Shown: piece by piece, positions 27,845 to 37,914 of the stretch
How the letters are laid out: each line of letters begins with the position of its first letter
How positions within the stretch are numbered: position 1 is the stretch's first letter
NCBI GenBank assembly: GCA_002083825.1
Contig: DAZV01000041.1
Span: 1 to 64,000 of the forward strand
Direction of reading: 5' to 3'
Source of the DNA: Candidatus Sericytochromatia bacterium S15B-MN24 CBMW_12
GTDB lineage: Bacteria > Cyanobacteriota > Sericytochromatia > S15B-MN24 > UBA4093
DNA: 64,000 nucleotides
Notes under the pieces: generated by a model
The model's input: the letters and a program-made list of their open reading frames with translations, nothing else
Databases searched by the model: none
What the model was told of the DNA's origin: nothing
Translations under genes and position numbers: made by a program

Positions 27845-29077
27845 GTGCGCCGAGTCGACGTGGCGATCGTCGGGGCAGGGCCTTCGGGTTCTGCCTCAGC
27901 GCTCTTTCTGAGCGGTCACGGCCTGCAGATCCTGCTGGTCGATAGGGCCGTCTTTCCGCGTGACAAGGTTTGCGGCGAGGCGATAAGCCCTGGGGCCCTG
28001 TCCTTTCTCGATGAATTCGGTCTCCTGGCGGAAATTGAGCGCCAGGGGGCCTTTCCCTACCGCGGTGTCCTTCTGGCGACGGCCGACGGCCTCGTGGCCG
28101 AGGCATGTTACCCCGATCATCGATACGGGCTGGCCTTCCCGCGGGAAGGCCTGGACTACCTGCTCTTGAAAAGCGCCGCTTCTCGCGTGGAGGTCCTCCA
28201 GGGTACGGCGGTCGAAGGCGTTTCTCCCCAGGATGGGGGGTATCGGCTGGCCTTGAAGGGCAAGGGCGTGACGGACGCCGTCTGGGCCCGGGTGGTTATT
28301 TCGGCGGAGGGGCGTTTCGCTCGCGTTTTGACCGAGCCTTCGCGGGATCCGGGCCCCCCTGCTCGCTTCGCCGTGGTTAGCGTGCTCGAAGGGGTTGCGG
28401 GCCTCGGCAAGTTGCTTGAATTTCATTTGCTCGAGAGCGCCATGCAGGTCGTGATCAGCGCCCAGTCACCGGATCGTGCGGCGATCGCCGTGGTCCTCGA
28501 CGGCCCGCAAGCCAGTCGACGCGCTCCCGAGGCCATCAAGGACTTCCTGAGCGTGCTGAAGCGGGATCCGCTGCTCGCCGACCGAATTCGCGGCGCGCGA
28601 CTGCTCAAGCCCCCGCGGGGGATGGGACTCGAGGGCTACCGGCCCGCGGCGATCGCGGGGGACGGCTGGCTCGCCGTCGGCGACGCCGTGGGCAACATGG
28701 ATCCCATCACCGGTGAAGGCATGTTCCGCGCCTTCCGAACCGCTCAACTGGCTGCCGAGACCCTGCTGTTGGCCTTCGAGCGAGGCGACCTCGGCGCCGC
28801 GCGGCTGAGCCCCTACGTCCGGGCCGTCAATCGCGAGTTCCTGCCGACCTATCGCTTCATCGACATGGTGGTGGCCTTGAGCCGCCGCCCAAAGCTGACT
28901 CGGTTCGCCCTGCGGGCGATCGCCACGGACCCGGTTTTGGCCGAACGCATGGCTGCCTATCAGGGTGCGCTCGCGCCGGCATCGGGCTTATTCTCACCCC
29001 GGACACTCGGGCGCCTGGCCTTGGCGGGCGCTCACGCCTCGGTGACCGCTGGAACGGGCCTGGGGCCCCATACGTAG
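27845..29077 (+). CDS. FAD-dependent oxidoreductase, geranylgeranyl-reductase-like family
   Basis: DVAIVGAGPSGSASALFLSGHG; GDGWLAVGDAVGNMDPITGEGMFRAF. Confidence 0.85.
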   Translation: MRRVDVAIVGAGPSGSASALFLSGHGLQILLVDRAVFPRDKVCGEAISPGALSFLDEFGLLAEIERQGAFPYRGVLLATADGLVAEACYPDHRYGLAFPREGLDYLLLKSAASRVEVLQGTAVEGVSPQDGGYRLALKGKGVTDAVWARVVISAEGRFARVLTEPSRDPGPPARFAVVSVLEGVAGLGKLLEFHLLESAMQVVISAQSPDRAAIAVVLDGPQASRRAPEAIKDFLSVLKRDPLLADRIRGARLLKPPRGMGLEGYRPAAIAGDGWLAVGDAVGNMDPITGEGMFRAFRTAQLAAETLLLAFERGDLGAARLSPYVRAVNREFLPTYRFIDMVVALSRRPKLTRFALRAIATDPVLAERMAAYQGALAPASGLFSPRTLGRLALAGAHASVTAGTGLGPHT

Positions 29078-29090
29078 AACGGAGACCGAC

Positions 29091-30134
29091 ATGCCGAAAA
29101 TCACCGCCCTCGCGACCGCCGTTCCCCCTCGTCGCTTCGAGCAGATGAGCGCCTACCATGACCACCTGGCCCGGTTTCTGGGTGGAAATCCGATGGCAGA
29201 GCGCATTTTCGCCGGCTCGGCGATCGCCCACCGCCATGCCGTCATCGATCCCGAAACCTTCTTCGAATCCAACCTCACCACCCGGGAACGCAACGACCTC
29301 TACGTCCTTCACGCCAATCCGCTCGGCGAGGAGACCCTCCGCCGCTGCCTGGAGCGCTCCGCCACCCGCCCCGAGGAAATCGACTACTTCTTCGTGATCT
29401 CCTGCACCGGCTTCGAGATTCCGGGCCTCGACATCACCCTCGCCAAGCGCATCGGCATGCGCCCCGATGTCCAGAGAACCTGCATCCTGGGGATGGGCTG
29501 CTATGCGGCATTTCCAGGCATCAACCGCGCTCGCGAGGCCGTGCTCGCCTTCCCGGACGCCAAGGTGCTCGTGCTCGCCATCGAACTCTGCTCCCTCCAT
29601 TTCCAGACGGATGCCACCGACGAGATCGTCGTGAGCAGCGCCCTCTTCGCTGACGGCGCCGCCGCCTTCCTGCTCGAAGGACGCTCCGACGGGCCCTCCA
29701 TCGCCATCGTGGACACCCTGACCCGGACCCAGTACGATACCCTCGAGCACATGGCCTTCCGCGTCACCGACCATGGCTTCCGCATGGCCCTCTCGTCGTA
29801 CGTCCCCAAGCTCCTGGGGGAAGAGATCGAGACGTTCGCCGATCAATTACTCGAGCGCAACGGGCTCACGCGGGATCAGATCGCCTTCTGGGCCATTCAC
29901 CCCGGAGGAAAGAAGATCCTCGACCATCTGCAGGAACGCCTGGGGCTCGACGACTCCAAGCTACGGTTCTCGCGCGACGTCATGCGCGATCACGGCAACA
30001 TGTCGAGCCCCACGGTCCTCTTCGTTCTCGAGGCCATCGCCCGATCCGGCGAGCCGAAGCCGGGAGACTTCGGCGTGATGATGGCCTTCGGCCCGGGGCT
30101 CACCATGGAGTCTTGCCTCGTCCGCTGGGAATAA
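29091..30134 (+). CDS. Type III polyketide synthase (chalcone/stilbene synthase family)
   Basis: Cys in ILGMGCYAAFPG, His in WAIHPGGKKIL, Asn in DHGNMSSPTVLFVL; C-terminal AFGPGLTMES. Confidence 0.9.
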   Translation: MPKITALATAVPPRRFEQMSAYHDHLARFLGGNPMAERIFAGSAIAHRHAVIDPETFFESNLTTRERNDLYVLHANPLGEETLRRCLERSATRPEEIDYFFVISCTGFEIPGLDITLAKRIGMRPDVQRTCILGMGCYAAFPGINRAREAVLAFPDAKVLVLAIELCSLHFQTDATDEIVVSSALFADGAAAFLLEGRSDGPSIAIVDTLTRTQYDTLEHMAFRVTDHGFRMALSSYVPKLLGEEIETFADQLLERNGLTRDQIAFWAIHPGGKKILDHLQERLGLDDSKLRFSRDVMRDHGNMSSPTVLFVLEAIARSGEPKPGDFGVMMAFGPGLTMESCLVRWE

Positions 30135-30166
30135 TCTTCATGGCCCCCTCGGGGAAGGAGGAAGCA

Positions 30167-30739
30167 ATGGTGAACGCGCTGCGAAAGCATCTGGCCATGC
30201 GCGAAGGCTTGAGGATGGATCGACCGGGACTCGTGCCCAGCGCCGTCCTGGTGCCGATCGTGCTGGGACCTGGCGGACCGTCCGTGCTCTATACCAAGCG
30301 AAGCGAGCATTTGAACCAGCATCGCGGGCAGATTTCCTTTCCCGGAGGAAAATGGTCGCCGGAGGACGGGACCCTGCTTTCCACGGCCCTCCGGGAGTCC
30401 CACGAGGAGGTCGGGCTCGACCCTCGCGACATCGAGGTCCTGGGGGAACTCGACGAGGTCTGGACGCCGACCGGCTTCACCATTCGCCCCTACGTGGGCC
30501 TGGTCCAGGGGCCCTATCCCTATCGGGTCAATCCCCACGAGATCGATCGCTTGATCGAGGTCCCCTGGGGACGACTCCCGCATGCCGAGGCCTTCGGCTG
30601 CGAGATCAAGATGGTGAACGGCGAACCGCTGGAACTCTGTCATTTCACCGTGAACGACGATCTCATCTGGGGAGCGACCGCCCGGATCACGCGCAACCTC
30701 ATGCGCCTCTTGGCGCGGGTCGACGGCGAGATCGCCTGA
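30167..30739 (+). CDS. NUDIX hydrolase, CoA pyrophosphatase-like
   Basis: GQISFPGGKWSPEDGTLLSTALRESHEEVGL. Confidence 0.85.
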   Translation: MVNALRKHLAMREGLRMDRPGLVPSAVLVPIVLGPGGPSVLYTKRSEHLNQHRGQISFPGGKWSPEDGTLLSTALRESHEEVGLDPRDIEVLGELDEVWTPTGFTIRPYVGLVQGPYPYRVNPHEIDRLIEVPWGRLPHAEAFGCEIKMVNGEPLELCHFTVNDDLIWGATARITRNLMRLLARVDGEIA

Positions 30740-30743
30740 AGGT

Positions 30744-31577
30744 CTAGGATCCCGTGCCCTGATAGCGGTTGACGCCTTTTTTCCAGACGAGATAAGCCAG
30801 CCCGAACCAGACGACGCCGACCAGCGGTGTCAAGAGTCCCAGTTGCTGGGCGGGGAGCAAAGAACCGTCGGACTTCCCGAGGATCGTCGTGGTCGGGTAG
30901 TAGGTGGTGAAGGCGACCGGCAGGGCCACGGTCAGGATCAGCTGCACGCCCTTTCCGTAGATACTGATCGGATAGCGGACCAATTCGTTCTGGATCTGCT
31001 GCACCGTCCACGTCAGCCCCGAGACCTTGACGATCCAGAACGACGCGCACGCCACCAGGAGCGAGACCGCCGCCTGGATGAGTCCCGCCCCGATGACCAC
31101 GGCCACGAGGAAAGCGATCAGCGGCAGGCTCCAGCTGATCTCCACCACCCGGATCGCCTGCGAGAAGACGACCAGTCCCACGATCATGTCGTTGAGGGAG
31201 GTGGCGGTTCCCTGGAGGAGAATTTGAAAGAGCGGATTGAGGGGGCGGATCAGGTACCGGTCGAAGGTCCCCTGGCGAACCGCATGCGGGATGCGCAGGA
31301 TCGGAAAGAAGAAGGTGGTGTAGACGCCGCGCGCGAGCAGTCCCAGGGCGTAGAGGAAGATCATCTCGCGGAAGTTCCAGCCGTTGAGAGAGGGGAAGCG
31401 ACTCAACAGCGCCCAGATGATGCCGATCGACACGGCATGGAAGGCGACCGTGTTGCCGAACCAGAGCAAGAAGCTGACCCGGTACTCCATGCGGCTTCTC
31501 AGATTGGCCATCCAGAACGTGCCGTAGATCCGAATGAGTTCGGAGACGCGCCATGGGCGCCAGGGCGTGCTAGCCAC
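30744..31577 (-). CDS. ABC-2 type permease (COG3694-like)
   Basis: Multi-pass; overlaps and co-oriented with a second permease and an ATPase. Confidence 0.7.
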   Translation of the reverse strand: MASTPWRPWRVSELIRIYGTFWMANLRSRMEYRVSFLLWFGNTVAFHAVSIGIIWALLSRFPSLNGWNFREMIFLYALGLLARGVYTTFFFPILRIPHAVRQGTFDRYLIRPLNPLFQILLQGTATSLNDMIVGLVVFSQAIRVVEISWSLPLIAFLVAVVIGAGLIQAAVSLLVACASFWIVKVSGLTWTVQQIQNELVRYPISIYGKGVQLILTVALPVAFTTYYPTTTILGKSDGSLLPAQQLGLLTPLVGVVWFGLAYLVWKKGVNRYQGTGS

Positions 31578-32391
31578 CTTGCACCACGACTTTGCGAACT
31601 CCCCGCATCCACATCACCGCGCAGATTCCCCCCAGCGCCAGCACCCAGAGTGCTTGAATGCCGAGAAATGCCAGGGCGGCGGTGCCCTGAAGCTTGCCGA
31701 CGTAGATGGAGAGCGGTGTGCTGTAGATGGCCTGAAAGGGGAGAGCGAGGGCGAGCGACTGGAACGATCCCGGGAAGAACCAGACGGGCACGACGGCGCC
31801 CGACAGGGCCATGGAAACCCAGCGGAGGATCATCTGGATGCCGAAGGTCTCGATGATCCAGAAGGCGGTGAGGTTGAGCATGAGCGTCATGCCGAAGTTG
31901 ACGGCCACTCCCAGGAGCGCGCTGAGCACGAAGAGTCCGCTCGCCATGGGAGTGGGAGGAGCCACGAGGTGAATCAGCGGCGTCAGCACGACGAGGGCTG
32001 GAATCACCTGCAGGAGCCCGAATCCCATCGCGCCTGCACCGTCGGCGACGAGCGTCAAGGGGTACCTGACGGGGCGGAAAAGATCGGTGGCGATGTCCCC
32101 GTCCCGGATCTTGTCCTCGACTTGATCCGCCGACTCCGCGGCGGCGTTCACCACCAGCCCGTAGAGCAAGGAGACTGCCGAATAGGTCACGATCAGCGGC
32201 AGGGTGAAGCCTTCAGGGGCCGCCTCGCTGCCCCGCGACTGGTAGAGCGCCGTCCAAAGCGCATAGAGCAAGTACAGCCGGGCGCCGACCCCGAAAAGGC
32301 TGGTGAGCACGTCGACCCGGTAGGTGGTCTCACGCTTGAAGGCTAGGCGGGTGAAGGCCAGGTAAGCGTCGATTCCGGCCCTTTCCCTCAC
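31570..32391 (-). CDS. ABC-2 type permease (COG4587-like)
   Basis: Multi-pass, DQVEDKIRDGDIATDLFRPVRYPL. Confidence 0.7.
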   Translation of the reverse strand: MRERAGIDAYLAFTRLAFKRETTYRVDVLTSLFGVGARLYLLYALWTALYQSRGSEAAPEGFTLPLIVTYSAVSLLYGLVVNAAAESADQVEDKIRDGDIATDLFRPVRYPLTLVADGAGAMGFGLLQVIPALVVLTPLIHLVAPPTPMASGLFVLSALLGVAVNFGMTLMLNLTAFWIIETFGIQMILRWVSMALSGAVVPVWFFPGSFQSLALALPFQAIYSTPLSIYVGKLQGTAALAFLGIQALWVLALGGICAVMWMRGVRKVVVQGG

Positions 32392-33374
32392 GGCATGAGC
32401 CCCTTCTGGTAAATGGAGCGGATGATGTCCTCCAGGGGCGCTTCCTGGATCATGAGGTCCACCACGGGGTACTGGGCGCTCAAGCGGCCGACGAGTTCCT
32501 GGGAGGAGATGCGGTTTCGGTCGAACCTCAGCGTGGCGACGGCCCCTTCGCGCATGACGACTTCGGTTCCGGGAATGTCGAGGTCAGCGGGCGGCTCGGC
32601 GAAGACCACGGTCATGAGGCGTTCGCGCCCCGAGCGATCCTTGAGCTTCTCGACGGTTCCGTCGTAGAGCACCTGCCCCTTGTCAATCAGGATCATGCGC
32701 CGGCAGAGCCTTTCGATGTCCTGCATGTCGTGGGTGGTGAGGATCACCGTCACCTGGCGCTCTCGGTTGATGAGCTGGATGAACTCCCGGATGCGCTCCT
32801 TGGCGACCACGTCCAGGCCGATGGTCGGCTCGTCGAGGAAGAGGATGGGCGGATCATGCATGAGGGCTGCGGCCAGGTCTCCGCGCATCCGCTGGCCGAG
32901 GGAGAGCTGCCTCACCGGGGTCTTGATGAACTCCGAGAGCCCCAGGACGTCGTCGAAGCGCTTGAGGTTGGCCTGGTATCGCGCCTCGTCCACCCGGTAG
33001 ATGTGCTTCAAGAGCTCGAAAGACTGCCCCAGCGGCAGATCCCACCAGAGCTGGGTGCGCTGGCCGAAGACGACCCCGATCTGGTGGGCGTTTCGTTCGC
33101 GCTCTTTCCAGGGCACCAGGCCCCCGATCCGGACTTCCCCCGAGGTGGGGGTGAGAATGCCGGTGAGCATCTTGATGGTGGTGGACTTGCCGGCTCCGTT
33201 GGGGCCGACGTAGCCGACCAGTTCGCCGGGCTCGACGGTGAAGGAGACGCCGCGGACGGCGGCCTTCTCCTCGTGCTCGGTGGTGAAAAGGGTGCGGAAG
33301 GCTCCCCCGCGACCTTCGAAGCGCTTGGGGACCCGGAAGGTCTTGGTGAGGTCTTTGGCGATGATCTGGGGCAT
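32388..33374 (-). CDS. ABC transporter ATP-binding protein (COG4586-like)
   Basis: VGPNGAGKSTTIKMLTG, LSLGQRMRGDLAAALMHDPPILFLDEPTIGLD. Confidence 0.9.
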   Translation of the reverse strand: MPQIIAKDLTKTFRVPKRFEGRGGAFRTLFTTEHEEKAAVRGVSFTVEPGELVGYVGPNGAGKSTTIKMLTGILTPTSGEVRIGGLVPWKERERNAHQIGVVFGQRTQLWWDLPLGQSFELLKHIYRVDEARYQANLKRFDDVLGLSEFIKTPVRQLSLGQRMRGDLAAALMHDPPILFLDEPTIGLDVVAKERIREFIQLINRERQVTVILTTHDMQDIERLCRRMILIDKGQVLYDGTVEKLKDRSGRERLMTVVFAEPPADLDIPGTEVVMREGAVATLRFDRNRISSQELVGRLSAQYPVVDLMIQEAPLEDIIRSIYQKGLMP

Positions 33375-33453
33375 GCCCTCCAGTATAACCCGCAATCAGG
33401 CGACCGCCACGAAGCGCCATGACGGAATCCGAGATCATGCGAGCGGTCTACGG

Positions 33454-35145
33454 TCATCGGCTCGGGCGGGCGCGCTGGGTCGGGTCGGTCTCGGACGCGA
33501 GGCTCTGGCGGGCGGTTTCGGACCGGGTGGAACTGAGGATCCAGCGCTGGACGATGGCCATCCCCTGGGCGCTATCCCTCGACTGAAGGGCATGCTGTAA
33601 GCGGGTGGCCTGGCGCTCGAACTCGGATGCCTTCGCAAGGGCATCTCGGTAGACGCCCTGGGTTTCCAGCGTGAGTTCGGCGGCCTTCTCCAGCGCGATC
33701 ATGGCGTTGGCGGAGTCCATGCTGGCCAGGAGGCCTGATCCCATGGCGAGGACGCCCCGGGCGCGATCGCCGCTGGAGACGTTGAAGTCCCTGGCCTGCT
33801 TCATGAGCGCGGTCAGCTGCGTCATGGCTCGGCTGAGTTCACCGCCGGCTATCGTTTGCTGAAGCTGGTTGGCGAGGGCGGGCAGCGCTTGGGCCTGATC
33901 GATCTGCTCCTGGTTGATGAGGCCCGCGTCCTTGGCGATTTCCCCCGCGAGGGCCGCGGCGCGTCCAAAATCCTTGGCCTGCAGGGATTGATTCAGCCGG
34001 CGGCAAGACTCGGCGAAAGTCCGGGCTTTTTGGACGGTCGACGCGGGGAGAATGCCCGTGTTCATGGCCAGTTGCAAGGCTGCCGAGGCGTGATCTCCCG
34101 AGCGGAGCGCGCCCGAGACATCCCTGGCTCCCTTGGCGTAGTCCGCGGCCATGGCCAGGGTGTCGGACACCTTTTGGTCGCCTCCGAATTCGGTGTTGGC
34201 GGTACTTCCCAGGGCGGCGGTGACGGCGATGCCGCCCAGGAGGTCGCCGTTGGTGAAGGCCGTCCAAGCCAGCTCGGACCGCTTGGCATAGGTGGCGGCT
34301 GTCTGAGCCATCGCGCTCGCCTTCAATACCACCTGGTCGGCGGTGGTCCCGAGGGCCTCGGCCCCGGCGCCGAGCAGGCCGGCTGCGGATCCGGCGAGGG
34401 CTCCCCAGTTGCCGGTTTCTATCGCGCTGGCCGTGGCCACGACTCCCTTTGCGACCTTGGAGACTTCTCCCGCTGTCCTGGCGAGGGCCATGGCGGTGCT
34501 TCCCACTGCCTTGGCTCCCAAGGCGCCGAGCCCGCCGGCCGCCGCGCCCGATACCGAGGCCAGGCCCGTCATGGCTTTTTTCAAGTCGCCGGTCTTGATT
34601 CCGTCCACGACGAGCCGGGCGCCGTCGAAGGCTTGCAGAGCGGCCAAACCGAGGGTCACGACCTGCATGCCCGGGATGACCATGCAGGCGATCGAAGAGG
34701 CCATCACCAGATAGGAGCCATGGGCGTCCCAGAGGTCCCCCGCCACCTTTCCGGCATCCTTGATGGCGTCCCAGGCCTTGGCGCCGACGTCCTGGACCTG
34801 CTTCACCGCGGCTTCGAGGGATTCCCGGGGGTGGGTGACGACCCTGGCGGCATTCCCGAGGAACGTGGTCACGCCCGCAAAGGCGCCGCCTAGAAGGGAG
34901 CCGAGGGTGGGGGCTTTTTTCCGCGATGGGGTCCTGCTTTTGGGGCGGCCGGCCTCGGCCCTGAGGACTCCTTTGCCGTTGGTCCGCGCGCGGCGGGTAT
35001 CCGCGCGGGAGCCTGAGGGCGCGGCCTGGTCCGGTGTTTCGAGCGGGGCCGGTTCCGGGTGGCGAACGTGGCGTTGCCGGTCAACACGCCTGTAAAGTTG
35101 CATCAATTTTTCCAGCTGGGCCAGGTCGATTCCGGGATCGCTCAT
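33454..35145 (-). CDS. Ala-rich repeat-containing hypothetical protein
   Basis: 563 aa; recurrent G-(D/N/E)-x3-A helical units; hydrophobic segment ASSIACMVIPGMQVVTLGLAAL. Confidence 0.6.
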   Translation of the reverse strand: MSDPGIDLAQLEKLMQLYRRVDRQRHVRHPEPAPLETPDQAAPSGSRADTRRARTNGKGVLRAEAGRPKSRTPSRKKAPTLGSLLGGAFAGVTTFLGNAARVVTHPRESLEAAVKQVQDVGAKAWDAIKDAGKVAGDLWDAHGSYLVMASSIACMVIPGMQVVTLGLAALQAFDGARLVVDGIKTGDLKKAMTGLASVSGAAAGGLGALGAKAVGSTAMALARTAGEVSKVAKGVVATASAIETGNWGALAGSAAGLLGAGAEALGTTADQVVLKASAMAQTAATYAKRSELAWTAFTNGDLLGGIAVTAALGSTANTEFGGDQKVSDTLAMAADYAKGARDVSGALRSGDHASAALQLAMNTGILPASTVQKARTFAESCRRLNQSLQAKDFGRAAALAGEIAKDAGLINQEQIDQAQALPALANQLQQTIAGGELSRAMTQLTALMKQARDFNVSSGDRARGVLAMGSGLLASMDSANAMIALEKAAELTLETQGVYRDALAKASEFERQATRLQHALQSRDSAQGMAIVQRWILSSTRSETARQSLASETDPTQRARPSR

Positions 35146-35267
35146 GGGGTGACCCTCCTGACGTGACGTCGAGTCGCCGGCATCCTCCCCTGGACGAAGC
35201 CATGGGGGGGCTGCAGGCCGGGGCTACCGGGCTAGCGAGGTGTCGAAGCTCGAGGGTTATTCGGGGC

Positions 35268-35537
35268 TCATCGCCGGGGCTCCGGCATGGAGCCGAGCGG
35301 GCGCGCGGCGGGTCGCGACGCGGATTTTGGGTCGTTCACCGGCTTGAAGCAGTGGTGGCAGAGCCGTTGACCTACTCGAACGGCCGAGTCGCAGCGGGGG
35401 CAGCGCTCGAAAATGCTTGCGAGCCAGTTGAGAAACTTGGCGGTCAGCAAGAGCAGCGCGAGCGTGATGACGGCTCCCCAGAGCCAGCGCTCGTGGATCG
35501 TGGCGGCCATGAGGACGGCGGAAGGGTCGATGGACAA
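35268..35537 (-). CDS. Small membrane protein with C-terminal zinc ribbon
   Basis: Hydrophobic segment then CPRCDSAVRVGQRLCHHC; TTG start with AAAGGAGG. Confidence 0.65.
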   Translation of the reverse strand: MSIDPSAVLMAATIHERWLWGAVITLALLLLTAKFLNWLASIFERCPRCDSAVRVGQRLCHHCFKPVNDPKSASRPAARPLGSMPEPRR

Positions 35538-35678
35538 GCAGGACCTCCTTTGCGCGAAAAAGAGGCAGCAAAGTGCTGTCCAGGGTCATGTACCCGACGG
35601 AGTTAACTTGATAACGAGGTGTCGCTATCAAGTCCATATCGGGTCAAGCCGGCTGATGTCGGGTGTTTCAGACTGGTC

Positions 35679-35999
35679 TTACTCCCATGACTCGATTTGG
35701 CGCTTCTTTTCGGGGGAGTGGAAGACCGATTCGGCGCTCAGGTAGATGACGTCGTTGCCGTGGGCGTTGAAGTGGGCGACGGCTTTCGAGATATCTTCGG
35801 TTTCCCGTTCGAGGAGGATCAGGTCCTTGCTGGGGTAGTATCGCTTGGCGACCTTGATGGCGAGATCCTCGTCCTGGAAGCCGAGGATGGCGTTGACGAG
35901 GCCCTCGGGGCGCGTGATGCGCATGACGACGGGATGAAAGCCCTCTTGAGGTTCTCCGAAGCGTTCTTCGATGATCCAGGCAGAGCCGGGGCGGGCCAT
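35679..35999 (-). CDS. Hypothetical protein
   Basis: 106 aa, AAGGAGG Shine-Dalgarno. Confidence 0.55.
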   Translation of the reverse strand: MARPGSAWIIEERFGEPQEGFHPVVMRITRPEGLVNAILGFQDEDLAIKVAKRYYPSKDLILLERETEDISKAVAHFNAHGNDVIYLSAESVFHSPEKKRQIESWE

Positions 36000-36107
36000 G
36001 GGGACCTCCTTCGATGGTCGGTTGCGGGTTTGCGTCTAAACCGGGGCATGGTACCCCGGATGCACGAAGCCCGCCAGCAATGAGCCCTCTCGCGAGCTGA
36101 AACTCAC

Positions 36108-36473
36108 TCAGCGCTGGGCGCGACGGAAGGGGAGGATCTCGGCTGCTGGGCGAGCAGGAAGATCGAGGGGGATGAAGTGGTCGGAGGCCACCACCTGGGC
36201 CAACATCGACGAGAGTTCGAAGACCTCGATGACCTGTTCGAGCGCTTCGGCCGACTGAAAGCGGGGATGAGCGAGGAGTTCCCCGAGGTCCTGGCGGTCG
36301 AACGCAATCCAGCCCTCTTCGAGAAGGCGGAATCGGGCGCGACGCATGGCGCCGGCATAGGCGGTGACGAGATCCAGCGCGTGATCGAGACTGCCGCTCT
36401 CCTGCCGGATCACTTCCAGCAGCGGGGCCAAGTCCAGTTTCAGCGCGAAGCGAGGGCGGAAGGTCGGGGGCAT
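36108..36473 (-). CDS. Hypothetical protein
   Basis: 121 aa; CAGGAGT upstream, TAGAAT further upstream. Confidence 0.5.
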   Translation of the reverse strand: MPPTFRPRFALKLDLAPLLEVIRQESGSLDHALDLVTAYAGAMRRARFRLLEEGWIAFDRQDLGELLAHPRFQSAEALEQVIEVFELSSMLAQVVASDHFIPLDLPARPAAEILPFRRAQR

Positions 36474-36662
36474 CGGGTACTCCTGTTTGGGCTAAGGTTC
36501 CCTATTCTAGCTGCTTACAGAGCGAAGAACTGTGCGCCACGCACTTGATCGAGAGGTCTTCCCTTCTGCTTTCGCCATCTGGGGCTAAAGCCTCCGGCGA
36601 TTCCGGCCAAGGCCTGTGGCTCGAAAAGCGCTAGGATTCCTGGCGAACGACGAGGAGGTGCC

Positions 36663-37889
36663 ATGAAATCGAGCAAGCGCGCATTCAGTCCGGGGCCACG
36701 TTCAAGGGGGGGGCCGCCGCTACCGTCTTTGCCGCGATTTCCTGTCTCAATGCCGCGGGTGCTGGCCACATCGCTGGCTGTGGCCGTCGCGGCCTGCTCG
36801 GCGCCGTCAAAGCCCCCGCCCCAGGTGCCCGCAGAAATTCACCTGGTACCGGGCCAGCATGCGCCCGAGCTGAGGTTCGTCGAATACGGCGCAGGTTTGA
36901 GCCGGCCGCGATGGAGTCATACGGCCGATGCGATTGGCGGCTGGCTCTACGTGGTGGGTGGGGCCGATGGGGAGGGCCAGATGGCCTCGGTGGAGCGCGC
37001 GCCCATCCTGGCGAGCGGAGACCTGGGGGCGTTCCGTCCGGCGGCTTCGAGCCTGCGTACCCCCCGGGATTGCCATGCAAGCCTGACGATCGGTTCCTGG
37101 CTCTACGTCTTCGGAGGCGACCGCCAGGGTTCCCTCGACAGCGTCGAGCGAGCCCCCATTCTATCCGGCGGCGATCTGGGCGACTTCAAGGCGGCTGGGA
37201 CTCGCCTCATGCTGGCGCGCGACGAGCATACCGCGACCCGGATAGGGCGCTATGTCTACGTGATAGGCGGCATCCGCGGGCCCGTTCAACTGGATAGCGT
37301 CGAACGGGCCGAAATTAGAGCGGATGGCAGCCTGGGAGACTTCACGCGCTACGGTCGGTCGCTCACGGCGCATCGCTACGGACACTGGGTCGTGGTCCAC
37401 GGGAACCATCTCTACGTGGTCGGCGGCCTGAGCGATAACGGCGACTCCGGGGAGGTCGAGCGAGCGCGAATCACCCCGGACGGCGAGCTTGAAGCCTTCG
37501 AGCGGATCGGCGTCGCGCTTCGAGAGCGCCGTGACAGCCCGATAGCCATCATCCTCAACGGCTGGCTATACGCCATTGCTGGGGCCCGCGAGCATGCCGG
37601 GCACATCAAGCTGAGCTCGATAGAGGCCGCCCCGCTGACGGAAAAGGGACTGGGGAGCTTTGTCGAGGGGGGAGCGCTTCAGGTGGGACGAGACTATCAC
37701 ACGGTGACACGGGTGGGGAACTGGCTTTATGCGATCGCCGGCGAGAAAACCGGCGGCGGAGCCATCGCCTCGGTGGAACGTGCCAGGATCCCGTCCGCTG
37801 AACCCGGGCCGATCGAGACTCCGCCTGAGGAGTCCCCCCCGAGCGCCTACGAGGATCCGTACGAGGATCCCTACGAAGACTACGACTAG
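36663..37889 (+). CDS. Kelch-like beta-propeller secreted protein or lipoprotein
   Basis: Repeats such as IGGWLYVVGGAD, IGSWLYVFGGDR, IGRYVYVIGGIR, HGNHLYVVGGLS; lipobox-like VAAC; start could be 36750. Confidence 0.75.
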   Translation: MKSSKRAFSPGPRSRGGPPLPSLPRFPVSMPRVLATSLAVAVAACSAPSKPPPQVPAEIHLVPGQHAPELRFVEYGAGLSRPRWSHTADAIGGWLYVVGGADGEGQMASVERAPILASGDLGAFRPAASSLRTPRDCHASLTIGSWLYVFGGDRQGSLDSVERAPILSGGDLGDFKAAGTRLMLARDEHTATRIGRYVYVIGGIRGPVQLDSVERAEIRADGSLGDFTRYGRSLTAHRYGHWVVVHGNHLYVVGGLSDNGDSGEVERARITPDGELEAFERIGVALRERRDSPIAIILNGWLYAIAGAREHAGHIKLSSIEAAPLTEKGLGSFVEGGALQVGRDYHTVTRVGNWLYAIAGEKTGGGAIASVERARIPSAEPGPIETPPEESPPSAYEDPYEDPYEDYD

Positions 37890-37914
37890 GCCGGAATTCG
37901 GGCGACGGGCCGAG

